Shown here: positions 11,506 to 23,286 of the stretch, one piece after another
Layout: every line of letters begins with the position of its first letter
Numbering within the stretch: position 1 is the first letter of the stretch
Origin: Spirogloea muscicola
Taxonomy: Eukaryota; Streptophyta; Zygnematophyceae; Spirogloeales; Spirogloeaceae
DNA length: 64,000 bases
Direction of reading: 5' to 3'
Assembly: GCA_009602725.1 (NCBI GenBank)
Contig: WELB01000145.1
Coordinates: 172,793-236,792, forward strand
The notes under the pieces: model-generated
The model's input: only the letters and a program-made list of their open reading frames with translations
The model's database searches: none
Told to the model about the DNA's origin: nothing
Made by a program: the position numbers and the translations under genes

Positions 11506-12618
11506 TCACCCACTCCCAGAGGCTGCTGCAAGGGCGCGACCAGCGCGGCGATGCAAAGCAAGCGCTTGGGAACGCTGTAGCGACATAGACAAACGCATGC
11601 GGTAGCTAGGACACAAGACCCGAAGGCACTGAGCCACCGGGAGGGACTGCACCCTGTTCCCGGCGCCGCTGGTCAGCTTGAGATGCCAGCAGCGAAAGTA
11701 ACGAGGACCACCGACCCCCGTAACACCCATGGATGTCCATGGCCAGGGTGTAAAAGGTATCACCCGCCGGGTGGTCCTTGTACTTGTGCAATCTTCTGTT
11801 TGGCCACCTTCGCGGCATAGCCGGTCTCAGAAGTTACGGGGCCCTTCGTCCGAAAGCTGTCGGTTAGGACGACGTCCATGAGAAGCCGCTTGCCACCTCC
11901 CAGGGGACGCCAACCAAATCGACACGCCGCGTCCGAGGGAACCCGTTGCGGAGCTGGACGGGCATCACCCCCGTGCTCTCCAACGCCACTTGATATCCCG
12001 CCTCCTTGACGATGCCATACATGGCGTCACGTAGAAGGTTGTGGGAGCCCGTGCGCTCACTGCCTTTGGCACACCTGAGCATGTGGTCACCCATGAGCAC
12101 TGCATCATGCTCAATAAGCCCACATTCACATTGGGTCACCCCTGCCAAGCACAGATATGGTAAGCCAAGACGGCGGCGCATAGCATCGCAAAACGAAGCA
12201 TTTTCCACCCGCAAGCCCGCATGCAAAGGCAAAGCGCGGAGCCACTCAGACGCTCCCAGAGACGAAACAGATAGGAGCCGAGCCTGGCCTCGAGCATCCC
12301 CTTGGAGGAGACTCCGGAGATGCTCCAGTGGTTGCTCGTCTGCAGCACGGGAAAACCGCGAGTGAGCCTTAACATCAGAAACGTCAGCCCAGGCAGCAAA
12401 ACTATAACAGGCTCCTTCACCAGAGGCGGGTATGCGGCAAAGAGGTCCTGTTGGCATGCTTTGAGAGTCACTTGGAAAGGCAGACTCCCCTGAACCACGT
12501 TACTGATGTGAGGCGCCAATACACGTTGTTGCTCAAGGAGGATTCGTCCAGATATGGACGAGGCCACCTGAGCCCAGCAGCCAAGGTACGCTGGTCTGCA
12601 TAAGCCGACCAAGGGGCG
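11506..12618 (-). mobile_element. LINE C-terminal region (minus strand), inserted in a neprosin-like gene
   Basis: Read on the minus strand from 12618, this is the part of a LINE ORF that follows the reverse transcriptase: a helical linker (near 12530, ILLEQQRVLAPHISNVVQGS), a Cys/His knuckle (VTQCECGLIEHDAVLMGDHM with a following LRC, near 12100), then DHPAGDTFYTLAMDIHG and LSMSLQRSQALALHRRAGRA near the end. A knuckle after the reverse transcriptase followed by an acidic C-terminal region is the layout of site-specific LINEs with a restriction-like endonuclease (R2, CRE, NeSL groups), so that class is likely but not shown. The right edge interrupts the sixth intron of the truncated neprosin-like gene. 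The left edge stops short of the usual C-terminus. Confidence 0.8.
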
Positions 12619-14341
12619 ACTACAGGACACGTTCTGCAAACTTGGTCGTCGCTGACCTGATGTCCGACTCCAATGGTGTTCAGGTCTCCAGCACCGTAAG
12701 ATCCAGCCACAAGCCACGTCTGTGTCAAGCTGAACTCGTCGGCATATTGGACATACGGATTCCAGATGTTGTAGACAGCCTTGGAGCCGTAGATGGCAGC
12801 TGTGCTGGTTCTGGGGTACTGAGTGATTGCGTACTGCTCAACAAAGAACGAGTCATTCCGCATGTGAGATGGGCGCATTTGCCAGCTGCTCTGGGGGTAT
12901 GACGGCTGGCAGGGGTGTCCGGTGAAAGGGGGTGGAGACCTTGCCGTCTGGAATTTGGTGCCTGTGTCATCAGCTAGTACTCTCGCATAATATGACAGTG
13001 ATACTCTGTAGCAAGTCAGTGAGAAGTGCACAACCAGCGACTCGAGCTCAGACGTCACAAGCGTGCAGATTGGAAGAGAGCCACAGACCTCGTGACCTGC
13101 AACAGAAGGTCTCTCAAAGGTGTGCTTAGGAATGTCGGCGCTCCCATTGCCAGCCATCATGGCGGCAGTCAGCCCCTGACGGGCAGGCAGAGATTGAGCT
13201 TCACTTTCGCTGTGCAATTGTGGTGCCATTTGCATGGAAGCTGGGTACTTGGCCATGTACTGCTCAACTGAGCCTGCTGGCACCATCTCGTCGACTGCAG
13301 AGTAGAAGAAGGATACAGGGCTTTGAGGTGGACGTCATCGTGATAGGAGCCCAAGCGCAAACAGACACTATATCGCTTACTTATGGCTCATGAGGGCTGA
13401 GGTTCCTCGCCAGCATGCGGGGCACTGCAAAGCGTGCAAGCACCGATGGCCGCTTGAGTTCAGCTTCCCTCTGACGAGGAATGCGGCGCACAGGAACAGT
13501 GCCCTTTGGATAGCTGCCCCAGGCTTGCAACGTGTGGCTGGCCTTGGGCGTTGTTTTCATGGTGTCGGGCACGGTGGGGCCTGCCATCTGCATTGAGCGG
13601 TCGGGCAATCCCTCAGGTCGTGAGGGGCGCATACGTTGAAACTTGCACTCACAAACATGCGTCCAAGGAAAGAGGACCCTATACAGGACAGCACACCCTG
13701 CCTGCGACAAGGACTTAAACTCGCAGCTGCACCTTTTACAAAAGTGAGTACAATGTGATCGACTACCTGGATCTGATGTCCTTTGGCACGTGCATCCTGC
13801 ATGGTGATCTGGTCCTCGACCTTCACGCAGTCGACCACGTTGCCATCCTCCGTCTAGAAGGCAAAGGCCACAGCCACCACAACCGCACCCTGTCAGTGGA
13901 GCTGGGCTTAAGAGGCGATTGGGCGATGTCCTCTTGCGGTAGCACAGGCGCCCAGCAGCCAGAAACACGCGCGACCCTCACCGTCACTGTCTTCACGGCA
14001 GGGCGCTTGTGCTTTGTCAAGTACTTGTGGATCTTGGCCATCGCCGTCTTGCCTGCAATGGCCTCAAGGACGTCCTCGTGTCAGTCTTGGCGTCGCTGTG
14101 ACTTGCCGCGGCGACTGCCAGACCCGCTCTCTACAGTGCGCAGAGCAAGGCTGCAGCCTGGTAAGCCATACGGTGGGGAGACGGGGAGCAGCAGTGCAGC
14201 TCGTGCGTGCCCAAGCTTGAGCTGTGGGAGGCAGCTTCGAAATGTGGGCAAGAGGGGCATGTGGGAGACCTGGCCGTGCCGCCAGGCTTCGAACGCCAGC
14301 AGGGTGAGGAGCAGCAGCGCCAGAATGGGAAGACGCGCCAT
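12612..14341 (-). pseudogene. Neprosin-like peptidase gene, copy 1, 3'-truncated
   Basis: Neprosin-family proteins are secreted glutamic peptidases with an activation peptide and a C-terminal catalytic domain. Minus-strand exons match the fuller copy at 34838-37598: signal peptide from ATG 14341 (MARLPILALLLLTLLAFEA), 14052-13982 (IHKYLTKHKRPAVKTVT), 13853-13767 (TEDGNVVDCVKVEDQITMQD), 13641-13381 (ending NLSPHEP) and the block 13286-12640 that ends GDLNTIGVGHQ. The catalytic C-terminal exons are absent: a LINE begins where intron 6 should continue. The last codon of exon 4 is TAA where the fuller copy has TAT. The first-intron AG before exon 4 (GCAAG) is intact here. Truncation plus the stop make it a pseudogene. 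Confidence 0.85.
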
Positions 14342-14405
14342 GGTCGCTCCGCGCTCCGACGAGGCGGCAGGGCCGGGCGCGGGGCGGGGCAGCGCGGGCG
14401 GGGTG

Positions 14406-15579
14406 GTCTTTGCCATACGCGTTGTACTCCTCTTCCGGCAGGAAGTGCCTCCAGAGCATGTCACAGGTTGCCCGGTCATAGAAGTAGGACTTGGGCATCT
14501 TGATCTCCGAGGCCGTCGGACGGTTTCCGCCAAAGAAGGGATAGAGCAGCACCTGGGCAACGAGCCGGATAGGCCGTATCTCGTCTGCAGCGGAAAGAGC
14601 GTGCCTTGTGACGTGGTCTGCAATGTTTGCCCCGGCGCCGTCCCCCAACAGCAAGCATCTGGGTGCCCAGGGTCAGGAAATGATCATACTGTGAGAAGGT
14701 GCCGAAGATGCTAGAGGAAGGAAGCCAGGGTGATAATGAAAGACAGCTGGCTTCCTTGACAGGATGCTGTCTAAATGAATGGAATAATGTAGTTATGCAG
14801 AAACTTCTAACAGCTCATATACATATCAATGATAGTCTAAAATTTCTCCTTTAAGAAGAATATATTAATACTGAGGTCAGACATCTGCCTTCTGTAGGAT
14901 GCCCCATCTACCACGGCAACTGCCTTGACCACTACTATGCAAGTTATGGCCTAGCTGGCCGAATGTGTAAGGGCTTGAGACTAAGTGCTTGCTCACCGGC
15001 TCAGGTCGGCGTGGGCTACAAGCCACGGCTCAAGGACGTCGGAAGTCAGCGAGCCCGCCAGCTCCCGCACCGACCGCCGCTTCTCCACGGCCTTCTCCCT
15101 CACGCCAGCTGGCGAGGTTGCGAACTCCGCCACATTGCTCTGCAACACGAGCCAACCGCAGCTAAGTCCCGGAGAATCATTTCGCACAACAAAGTAGCTC
15201 TTGCCGCAACCCATGCGGGCTTTGCTGGTGAAGGTTCCCAAGCGACCAGTCTTAGCCTGAGCCTTCAGAAGTTGTTGAAGTGCATGTGAAGAACCCCAAC
15301 TTAAGATTAGCTGGCCACCACGACCACGAGTCAGTGGCATCTAGCCCTGTCCTTCTCTAAGAGGCGTGTGTTCCTGGTGTTGACAAGCGGATACCGCGGG
15401 TGTTTGTCAAGTTACACTGCTTCACCTGTCTTGCCAGCCAGCGCAGGACCTCAAAACCGTCTTCAAACGGGGCAGGGCACTTGTGCTCGGGTGCGAGCCG
15501 GTAGTCGACAGCGACAACCATGGCGCCGCAGACGATGGCCAGCCTCCGGCAGAAGGTGTCATTTGAGGGGGAATGCTTG
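14406..15579 (-). pseudogene. GID1/HSL-type carboxylesterase, 3'-truncated and fused
   Basis: This is an alpha/beta-hydrolase of the hormone-sensitive-lipase/GID1 carboxylesterase family. Minus-strand exons 15579-15426, 15139-14997 and 14658-14406 join in frame: NDTFCRRLAIVCGAMVVAVD, YRLAPEHKCPAPFEDGFEVL, VLEPWLVAHADLSR, LLLGDGAGANIADHV and LLYPFFGGNRPTASE, ending LPEEEYNAYGKDHPA. The oxyanion HGGG exon is not found upstream (a single N sits at 16010). The nucleophile elbow, normally G-D-S-A-G, is GDGAG, so the catalytic serine is missing. After KDHPA the sequence becomes the 5' region of neprosin-like copy 1, which shares ACCACCCCGCC with it; the helix and histidine expected next are gone. 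So it is a non-catalytic relic or the 5' half of a chimera. Confidence 0.8.
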
Positions 15580-18538
15580 CTGCAGGGGTTTGCACGAGCA
15601 GCCCAAAGATTAGCAGGTTTCCCCGTAATGTAGGCGATGAGCTACTGCAGTGAAAGTACATGAACTTACCAACTTCAACATCTTTTGATAAGCCGCTGCA
15701 CTAAAGTCCTACTTGCTCAAAACGAATCAGAAGTACACACTTATCTTTGCACAGTACCAAAGTCCTACCAGACAACCCAACATTAAGGACTGAACGTGCA
15801 GCAACAATGACACAGAGAGAGAGGACATACAAACGCGGACGGGCTGTGAATTCCAGCAGTATCCGACAAAGACAGAGCAATTACCCGAAGCATTTGGCAA
15901 GTGACCCACATAGACATTGCTTGGCATCGCCGTGCACAGAAGCGCATTACCAATTATCTTATTATAACTTTAGTTTGGATAGGGTTCTATATGCGTCGGT
16001 AGGTGTTATNGTGCTCTCATAGCGCAGCTTATCTCGTGATACTTCGTTTGACATAGGTATGAAATAGGTGGACGATGGTTGCAGACGAATATTCTGCAAC
16101 TCTGCTGTCTCGTCAACAACCACCAGGCGGCAAGCCTCGTCAATACTTGAAGTAGCTACAGCATTCTGAGAAGCTTCGACGCTGGCGGCTTTGTGTTCTA
16201 CTTCAATCCTGGTATAGGTGGGTGGACACGTTGTGTGCTCTCATAGCGCAGCTTATCTCGTGATACTTCGTTTGACATAGGTATGAAATAGGTGGACGAT
16301 GGTTGCAGACGAATATTCTGCAACTCTGCAGATATCCACATTACTCAACCCTTCATTGCAAACAATGCGAACCGAACTATAGGTGATGCACCGATGCCAG
16401 GTAGGGGTTGCACTACAGCTCCGTGCCTCTGCCTAAGGTGCTCAAAACATGAATTGTTGCTCTAGTGTGTGCCATTTCCTTGCGGAGCTTGGTGATGCAC
16501 CGCATTAGGTACGGAAAGCACCACAAACTACGTGTCGCTGCCTAAGGTGCTCAACTGTTGAGCTCCTGTTGTGTGTCATCAGCTAAAGCTGCATACGGAG
16601 GCCAACAACTGTCGGACGAGCATACACTTGTGCTGTAATACGGCCGGCGGCCACGGTGACGTCTGCCGAGCAGAGATTCGACCCGTTCCCTCATGGGTTG
16701 GATTGACGGTCAGCATTATCTTGCTATAGGTGGTCAATTGCTATATGGAAGCCAACAGGACCTGAGGGCGTCCGACTATCCCGAACCACCACGGCAGACC
16801 CCTCGTAGCTGGCTCTTACAGCCGCTCTTTAGATATCAGCAGCTGCACTTCTTCTTTCTGCTCATCATGGGCAGCGAGCTTTTTGGGTTGATTGGCTGGC
16901 TGAGGTGGCTGCAGCGCGGCTCTTCTTTCGAGCAGAGTGTTGGCGCTTACTTCGGGCAAGAACTGCTTTCCAAGTATCATGTCCTGATCGCAGCTGTTCT
17001 TGGTGGTACATGTTGCAGTGACCTTCTCCTGGAGGAGCATGAATCATGGGCAATCTTCTGGTTGCTGACGTTGGAGCAGAGCCCTCGGAAGTCTCGTCGG
17101 AATGTCCTAGTGGTGCCGTCAAGTGACGACTTGGAGAGCGAACGGCAGGCTTCTTCACTTAGGCTTTTGGTAACTTCACTCGTCGTCCCTCTTAGTCAGC
17201 TGTCCCTGTGCCTGTTCTATCATTCTTGCCGGCATCTGCACTAGCTAGGTGCAGAATACCTTCGAGAGTCTCGCTCTCTCACCAGAGTCCACAGCAGGTG
17301 AGAGTACTCTGCTATGCCTAGGACTACAGAGGGGTCGACGACAGTGGCAGCTGGTGGCTGTGGTAGTGAGAGGAGCTTGAGAAATTGGCAGAAGCAGCAT
17401 AACTATGCACCAGGCAGCTCTTCTCCTTGCGAGTTCCTGGTAGGCACTGACATAGCGGTCGACAGCGTGTGAGAGCTGCAGATGACTGCCAAACCACCAG
17501 GCGCCTTCGAACAAATGTGCAGAAGGTCAGTGGCAAATGCCCGACCAGCTGCAGGGTGCAGGGTCGCCACCCTGCTCAAGTGCAGCCCGTCAAAGTTTGT
17601 GGGGCACGACTCTGCTCACTGATCATGTTCATCTCATTGCCGACATGAGGATGCATCTAATGTGGATGAAAGCAATGGGAGCAGGTAATGCAGTGATGCT
17701 ACCGACGTATCAATACCAAGTGTCATTGAGAACCTCTCGACTTCCTGACAACTTCACACACGCCATGGCCATCCACAAAATCGGTCAACAATGCTGGCCC
17801 GAACGAGGCCTTACGCTAACTTGCGCCGCAGGGGCATCGCAGCTCTTCTACAGAGGCATTAATGATGTGCCGATGTCGTGACCTCACATGTTGATACAAT
17901 CTGTGTGAGTATTATGGAGTCCATGGGCTGACCTTTCACTACTACTGCATCTCCTCGCGATGATGGTTTCTGGCTGCGTGTGCATATCACCCTGCTGCTC
18001 ACTCTGGAGCCCGGACTTGGAGTTTGTGTGGTGTACTCATGGGATCCTCCGTCCAACGTAATCATGACCGTGAGTAAGCTACATAATCACGAAGACATGC
18101 TTGCTACAGTGCTTGCTCTTCTGAAAACAGATAGGTGATGGTGGTTGTGACTCGACCATCCGCAAGAGAGTTGACCCATGCTGTCAATGATAAGCTCGCC
18201 TTGTGATCAGACATCTCAACAGACGACTTCCCGTCTTTCAAATGTTGTTGCCAAGACATCATGTCAGGTGACTAGACTCAGCCCTGGACCAGACTTTCTG
18301 GTCCTTCCCCAGCGGCGGTCAGGAGCCCAGGAAAGCCCAACAATTCACACAAGAAGTAGGAAATAAGAAATGAAAGAATAAGTACATTTCGTGAGCCTTG
18401 CAAGAGCGCGAGTACAAAGCTCGACCGCTCAATGGAGAAATAAGAATGCGAAAAGTTGAAACAACCAAGAAACAATGGAAGAATGGAAATGAAATGAAAT
18501 CTGGAGAGGCACGCCGTGCGAAACCAGGTGTCATATTC
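15580..18538. other. Gene-poor stretch with small repeats
   Basis: No gene is supported. A single N at 16010 marks a join. A 95-base sequence at 16011-16105 is repeated exactly at 16235-16329. Two weaker direct repeats built on CTGCCTAAGGTGCTCAA and GGTGATGCACCG lie at about 16375-16580. A plus-strand ORF at 16693-17244 has no recognisable character. 18360-18538 is the likely 3' flank of the secreted-protein gene that ends at 18539. Confidence 0.5.
16011..16329. repeat. 95-base perfect direct repeat next to an N
   Basis: Bases 16011-16105 and 16235-16329 are identical over 95 positions, beginning GTGCTCTCATAGCGCAGC and ending CAACTCTGC. The first copy starts directly after the N at 16010, so the repeat may be an unmerged overlap between two contigs rather than a real duplication. 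Confidence 0.9.
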
Positions 18539-21500
18539 TTAAGGCAGGCGGGGCCGTCCAAAGCGGAAGTCGAAGGTCGGAGGGGGAGGGGATGTCCCAA
18601 AACGGATGGGCCCAAATCTACGCGAAATCGGCGGGGGTGAATCGGTGGCACGATCACCAGCAGGAGGTGGCGCAGCCGCAGCTGGCGGGGCCGGTGGAGT
18701 GGGCACCGTGGGACTCGGAGTCGGGGGGCTTGCAGCTGGGCGTGAGCTGGGCCCCGGAGGAGGCGAAGACGACGAGGGCACGGGAGGAGGCTGCAGTGGC
18801 GCACTGGATCCTGATGGAACCGTTTGCGGAGACATGGGCGCTGGGGCAGAGGATGGAGGAGGGCGCTGGACAGGCGGCGGAGTGAAGGGAGCCGGTGGTG
18901 CGGCGGCTGGAGCAGCTGCTCCAGGTGCAGGCGCTGGGCCCGGCAACAGCTCCTTACCGTACGTCGCGGCCGTGTATGGTGCCTGCGTCGGCCCTGCGCA
19001 GCAGATGCCCATGTGCGCCGTTTGCGGGTTGCTGGCGGGGTTGACCACCTCGGAGCACAGCGTTGCCAGGTCTTGCACCTCCACCCAGTGATCTGGGCCG
19101 TCGGCAACGGCCACCAGGGTAGACGTCACTCCGGAAGCCGCTTGCGAGGCGACCGTGGTCGCCAGCCTCGTGGCAAAGCTGCTGTCTGAGCAGATCTGCG
19201 CCCTCGTGCAAAGGGAGGAGCGTGCGCTGGCATCACCAGAAGCGAGAGAGGCGGAACCTTGACACAGCCGTGGGAAATACTCGTATGGCTTGGCGACCAG
19301 GGTGTCCGGGTAGGTGGCATCGTCGGTCAAGAGGGCCTGCGGGACTGTGGCACCATCCTCATCCACGCCGTAGAGGTCCATAGAGAGCAGGATGTCCGTC
19401 ACGTTGTCCAGGTTCGTGCACCCGAACCTGTTGTCGAGCCTGATCTCCCACTGCGCAAAGGGTGTCGGCAAGTATTCCTCGCCATCACGCCAAGGAGCGT
19501 AGCCTTCGTGCCTGCACAAGTCTGCGACACCAGCAGCTGATACTGGGCAGATGTCGGCCCGTTCGGGATCGCGGCAGCTGTGGCAGGAGAACGAGGGGCT
19601 GTACGCGTAGGTGGTGTCCCTCTCGGTAAGGTGGTAGCTCTGTACGCGGGAGTTGCCGGCAGCATCTATGTGCCACTGCTGGAAGGGCGAACGCAGCTTG
19701 GTCCTGAAGCCCAAGACCGGGTATGCGCAATTGGGGTCGGTGTGTGCGGTCGGCCAAGTGGCCCCCTCGAGGTAAAACTTGATTCCGAGCAGACGCATCT
19801 GAGAGTAGAAGCGGAAATGGGGCCACAGGCCAGCTGCATCGTGCAGGCTGTAAGGGGCATTGCTCACATCGAGGCGGAAGGTGGCTCTGCCCGTGGCCTT
19901 CAATGCAGCCAGGTCAATGGGAATTCCCGGCAAGGGCGAAGCAGGGTTGCCCACTTTCACCAGGCTCAGGCCTTGGCCGATGTTGAGGGCGCCGCCGCTC
20001 TCGTGATTGACCACATAAGCGGCTGCATCGGACCGCAGGTTGAAGAGTGCATCGGGACCCCGCACTGCAGCGGCCAGGTTCGTGGCCGTCCCGTACTTCA
20101 GATTGAACCTGCCGTTGACGACCAGTCCGCACAACGGCCTGTCGACGATGGGACCATAGTTCGGGAAGATGTAACGCAGCAACTGCAGCAAGAGGTCACG
20201 CCAGCGATCAGAATTGGGTGATAGGGGACCCTCCTCACGAGCTCAGCAGTTGCCTTGCTGCGTAGCATGCAAGCCATGTGCTCTTTCAAGCCCTAGAGAG
20301 TTGGGAACAGGCAGTCTGATTCCGGGGAGTGGCTGTGCGTTTGACTCCAGTCAGGCCATGGTGCAAGCAGGCAGCCAAATCAATGGGGGAGGGGAGTGCG
20401 GGACAAGGGGTACCTGACAGTAGTCGATCATCTTGATCATCAGCGGTACGCCAATCTGAAGACGTGCCAGGTCACGTGCTCTGCTGCGCTCGGCGGTGAC
20501 TGCATAGGCTGCCCTTCGGGCCTCCTCCAGTTGTTGCAGCACCACGCCGTGGTGGGCGGCCCGGTCGTCCAGCACGTGCTGCCAGCGCAGACCCTGTTGC
20601 ATCAGGTTGGTCACCGTCTGCTGGCTGCCGAGGACATCCATGGTGGCCTGGGCGGACTGCTCGAAGACCGCTTGAAGGTCGTGGATGAGGGAGAGCTGCA
20701 GCTTGTTGTTGATGCCTTGCTGCAGGAGCGTGCCCTGGTAGGTCTCGCAGGCTGCCTTCACGGGGCCCTGTGCTGCGTTACATTGGCCGTTGAACTGCGT
20801 GTGCACACTCTGACTCCATGAATCCACGGCAGACTGGGCGGAGAGGAAGTTGACCACATTCGTGGCGGAGCCGCGTTGGAGGTCGACTGCCTGCTTGATG
20901 TAGTCTTCCACCCGGCCCACGGCCTTGGATGCGTCGCCCTGCAAGCTGGCCAGATCCGCCGGGAGGTCCGAGCCCGTGGCGTCTTGAAAGTCGGTGGCGA
21001 ATCTCATGAGGTCCTCCCCCTGAAGAGCTTCCACAGCATCGAGGACGACGCCGAGCGTGTGGATCGGATCCTCAACGAAGCTGTTGACGAGCCCTTGGAA
21101 GGCGTCGCCCAATTTGTCGAGCATGTGGGTCGCGAACTCTGACAGCTCGTCTGCGAGCGACAGGCCTCCATCGGCCAGTGCACTTCCGGCTGCGCCGAGG
21201 AGGCCTCCAGCGGCGCCTGCCGGGTTGTAACAAGCGGATGCCACGGAGGTCGCGACCTGGAAGATGGTGGTGAGCGTCGACCAGAAGGAGGCGTCGGCGA
21301 TGGCATGCTGGAGGTCCTCGTAGTTGACTGCGGCGAGGTTGTTGAGCCGCTCGCCCTCCGACTTTGCGGTGGCAAGCTGATCTTTCAGAGATGTGGCCTG
21401 CGACTGGCGCGCCGCCAGGGTGCTTCTCGCAGCTGTGAGGGACTGCTTGGCCGACTGCACAGCGATCTCGATGTTGGACGTCTCGACCCCGATCACGAGT

Positions 21501-22928
21501 GCTGTCATGTCGTTGAAGCCGTCCTCGATGCTGGTCCTGATGTGCGCCTCCGCATCGTGCAGTTCGTTCAGCGTGATGTCCGTGTTGGCATCGGCGTCCT
21601 GGGCCTGCAACAGGGAGATGGTGAAGTCCACCTCCTCTTCCACGTCGTCCAGCTTGAACGTTGGCACAACAATGGAGGGGACGTTGGGGTCGCCGATCGC
21701 AGGGTCGTGAAGCGCTGCGGTGTAGCTGCGGATGAGAGCGCGCAGGTGTGTGTCGGGCTGCCAGGAGGATGGATTCCGCGCATGCTGATCCTCGACCATG
21801 TCCAGAATCTGGAGGAGCAAGTGTCGCCGAGCCTCGGTCAGTGACGAGCCGCCCAATGCTTCAGTACACATCTTGCAAACGCAAGGCGGGTCCCCGGTAG
21901 CTAGCCAGGGAAGCAGACGGACCGCCCGCTGCCGCCTGCTTGTCAAGGTACGTGTAGCGAGGGCGTTTCGAGGTAAGGAAGGTAGAGCTGCGGGCGCTTC
22001 TTACCTGGGTGAGATTGGGCAGGAGGGCGGGCTGCTCGATAGCCGCTTTGAGAGAGCACTGGAGGGCCACGAGGATGGGCACCTGCTGCTGGGTCGCCAC
22101 GTACGCGGTGTACGTGACGAACTCGGCCTGCGACGGGCTGCCCAAGCTGCGAGTGCAGCCAAACTCCCAGGCCATGCCGCAGGGGCAGGGCAGCACGCAG
22201 ATGGTACTGCCGAAGGGCGGCGCGATGGTGTCGGCGGGGCAGCCGACGCAGCCGGCGCTGCCTGCGGCGCTGTAGAGGAGGGAGGGGCAGGGGCTGCAGC
22301 TCGGGCTGCCGCGGCGGGGCGCGAACGTCTGGGGTGGGCAGAGCGCGCAGCCCGTCCGGTTGGCGCCCGTGGTGGTCGACCCCGCGGGGCAGGGCACGCA
22401 AGATGTCTGCCCGGCCGCGGAGGTGAAGCCGGCGGGACAGGCGGCGCAGCTGGTGCTGCGGGGGTTGGCCGTGAAGGTGCCGGCAGGGCAGGGAGTGCAC
22501 AGCCCGGCGCCGGCGGCGGAGAAGGAGCCCGGCGCGCACTGCAGGCAGGAGGTCGCCCTGGTCGCCCCGGCGGCGCGGAGGAACGTGCCGGCCGGGCAGC
22601 TGGTGCAGCGCGTGCTGCCCGGCGCGGGGCCGAAGCTGCCCGGGCGGCAGGGCGCGCAGTCGTAGGCCGGGTCGGTGATGGAGGTGCCGGCGGGGCACAC
22701 CCGGCACTCGTCGCCGCTGCTGCCGCTGGTGCCGGCCGGGCAGCGCGTGCAGCGGCCGCAGAGGCCGTTGGGGCCCTCGCCGCGGCCGTAGCCGAGCTGG
22801 CAGGACGCGCACTCGGGGGGGTCGTCGCCGATCCACGCCTCCGCGCCGCCGAGGTGCAGCAGAACGACGAGGCACGCGGTGAGGGCAGCGCAGGCCGGCG
22901 CGGGGGCTCGCCGCCGCGGCAGGGCCAT
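18539..22928 (-). CDS. Large secreted protein: Cys-rich repeats, helical bundle, Pro-rich tail
   Basis: Three minus-strand exons, 22928-22005, 21871-20414 and 20182-18539, join at phase 0 with GT/AG introns to 1,341 residues. Exon 1 starts with a signal peptide (MALPRRRAPAP, then a hydrophobic core ending GGAEA) and carries about nine cysteine-rich units of the form C--CPAGT--, like the ephrin-receptor-type GCC2/GCC3 repeats of extracellular proteins. Exon 2 is almost wholly helical, with coiled-coil-like heptads, and contains one glycine/alanine-rich hydrophobic stretch (FWSTLTTIFQVATSVASACY through GGLLGAAGSALADGG, near 21150-21280). Exon 3 holds a globular region with paired cysteines (CHSCRDPE, ICCAGPTQ) and a C-terminal tract of about 130 residues rich in P, A and S, typical of algal cell-wall glycoproteins. 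It should act outside the cell or in the wall. The exon 2 acceptor (TTTGCAAG before ATG 21871) is my choice among several. Function is unknown. Confidence 0.85.
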
Positions 22929-23286
22929 CGCGGCGGCGGGGCTGCAGGCGGATGCCGTGCGTCGGGCGACAGGGCCTGAGCGACCGCGGACAGTGGCGAG
23001 CTGCAGGAAGGGGGGCCCGCGGCGCTGCCGGGCGCGGGCGCGGGCGCGGGCGGGGTGCGGCGGCTGGTGCGGCGGAGGAGGAGAGGCGGTGAAGGAGCGG
23101 CGGCGGTGGCGGCGGGCGAGCTGAGCGCGGTGGCCTGTATAGACGGCCGCGGCCCGCTTATGTACCGCTCCCGAGAAGCAGAGCTCTTCCCGAAGGGGGG
23201 CGAGGGCTTGAGGCGACAGGGCGGGCATCCGGGGCCGGTGCTCCGCCGACACAGGTACGCACGGGGAGGGGGGGGGGGGGGGGGGG
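22929..23286 (-). promoter_or_regulatory. Upstream region of the secreted-protein gene
   Basis: This GC-rich region precedes the signal-peptide ATG at 22928. On the minus strand it contains CTATACAG at 23135-23142 and ACATAAGC near 23160 as weak TATA-like sites. It ends in a run of about 18 G at 23269-23286 that leads into the assembly gap. Because the neprosin-like pseudogene starts on the other side of the gap in the opposite direction, the two genes may share a promoter region. Confidence 0.35.

Noticed and set aside
12468-13286. A single uninterrupted exon in neprosin copy 1 from AGSVEQYMAKYP to the LINE junction
   Set aside because: The frame stays open across what is an intron in the other copies (GCAG|GTCACG to CAGAG|TATCAC), but the intervening residues do not match the family, so it is more likely an intron without stops.
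16693-17244. A 183-residue plus-strand ORF with leucine-rich segments
   Set aside because: No conserved motif, no splice support and no upstream gene signals; the opposite strand is equally open.
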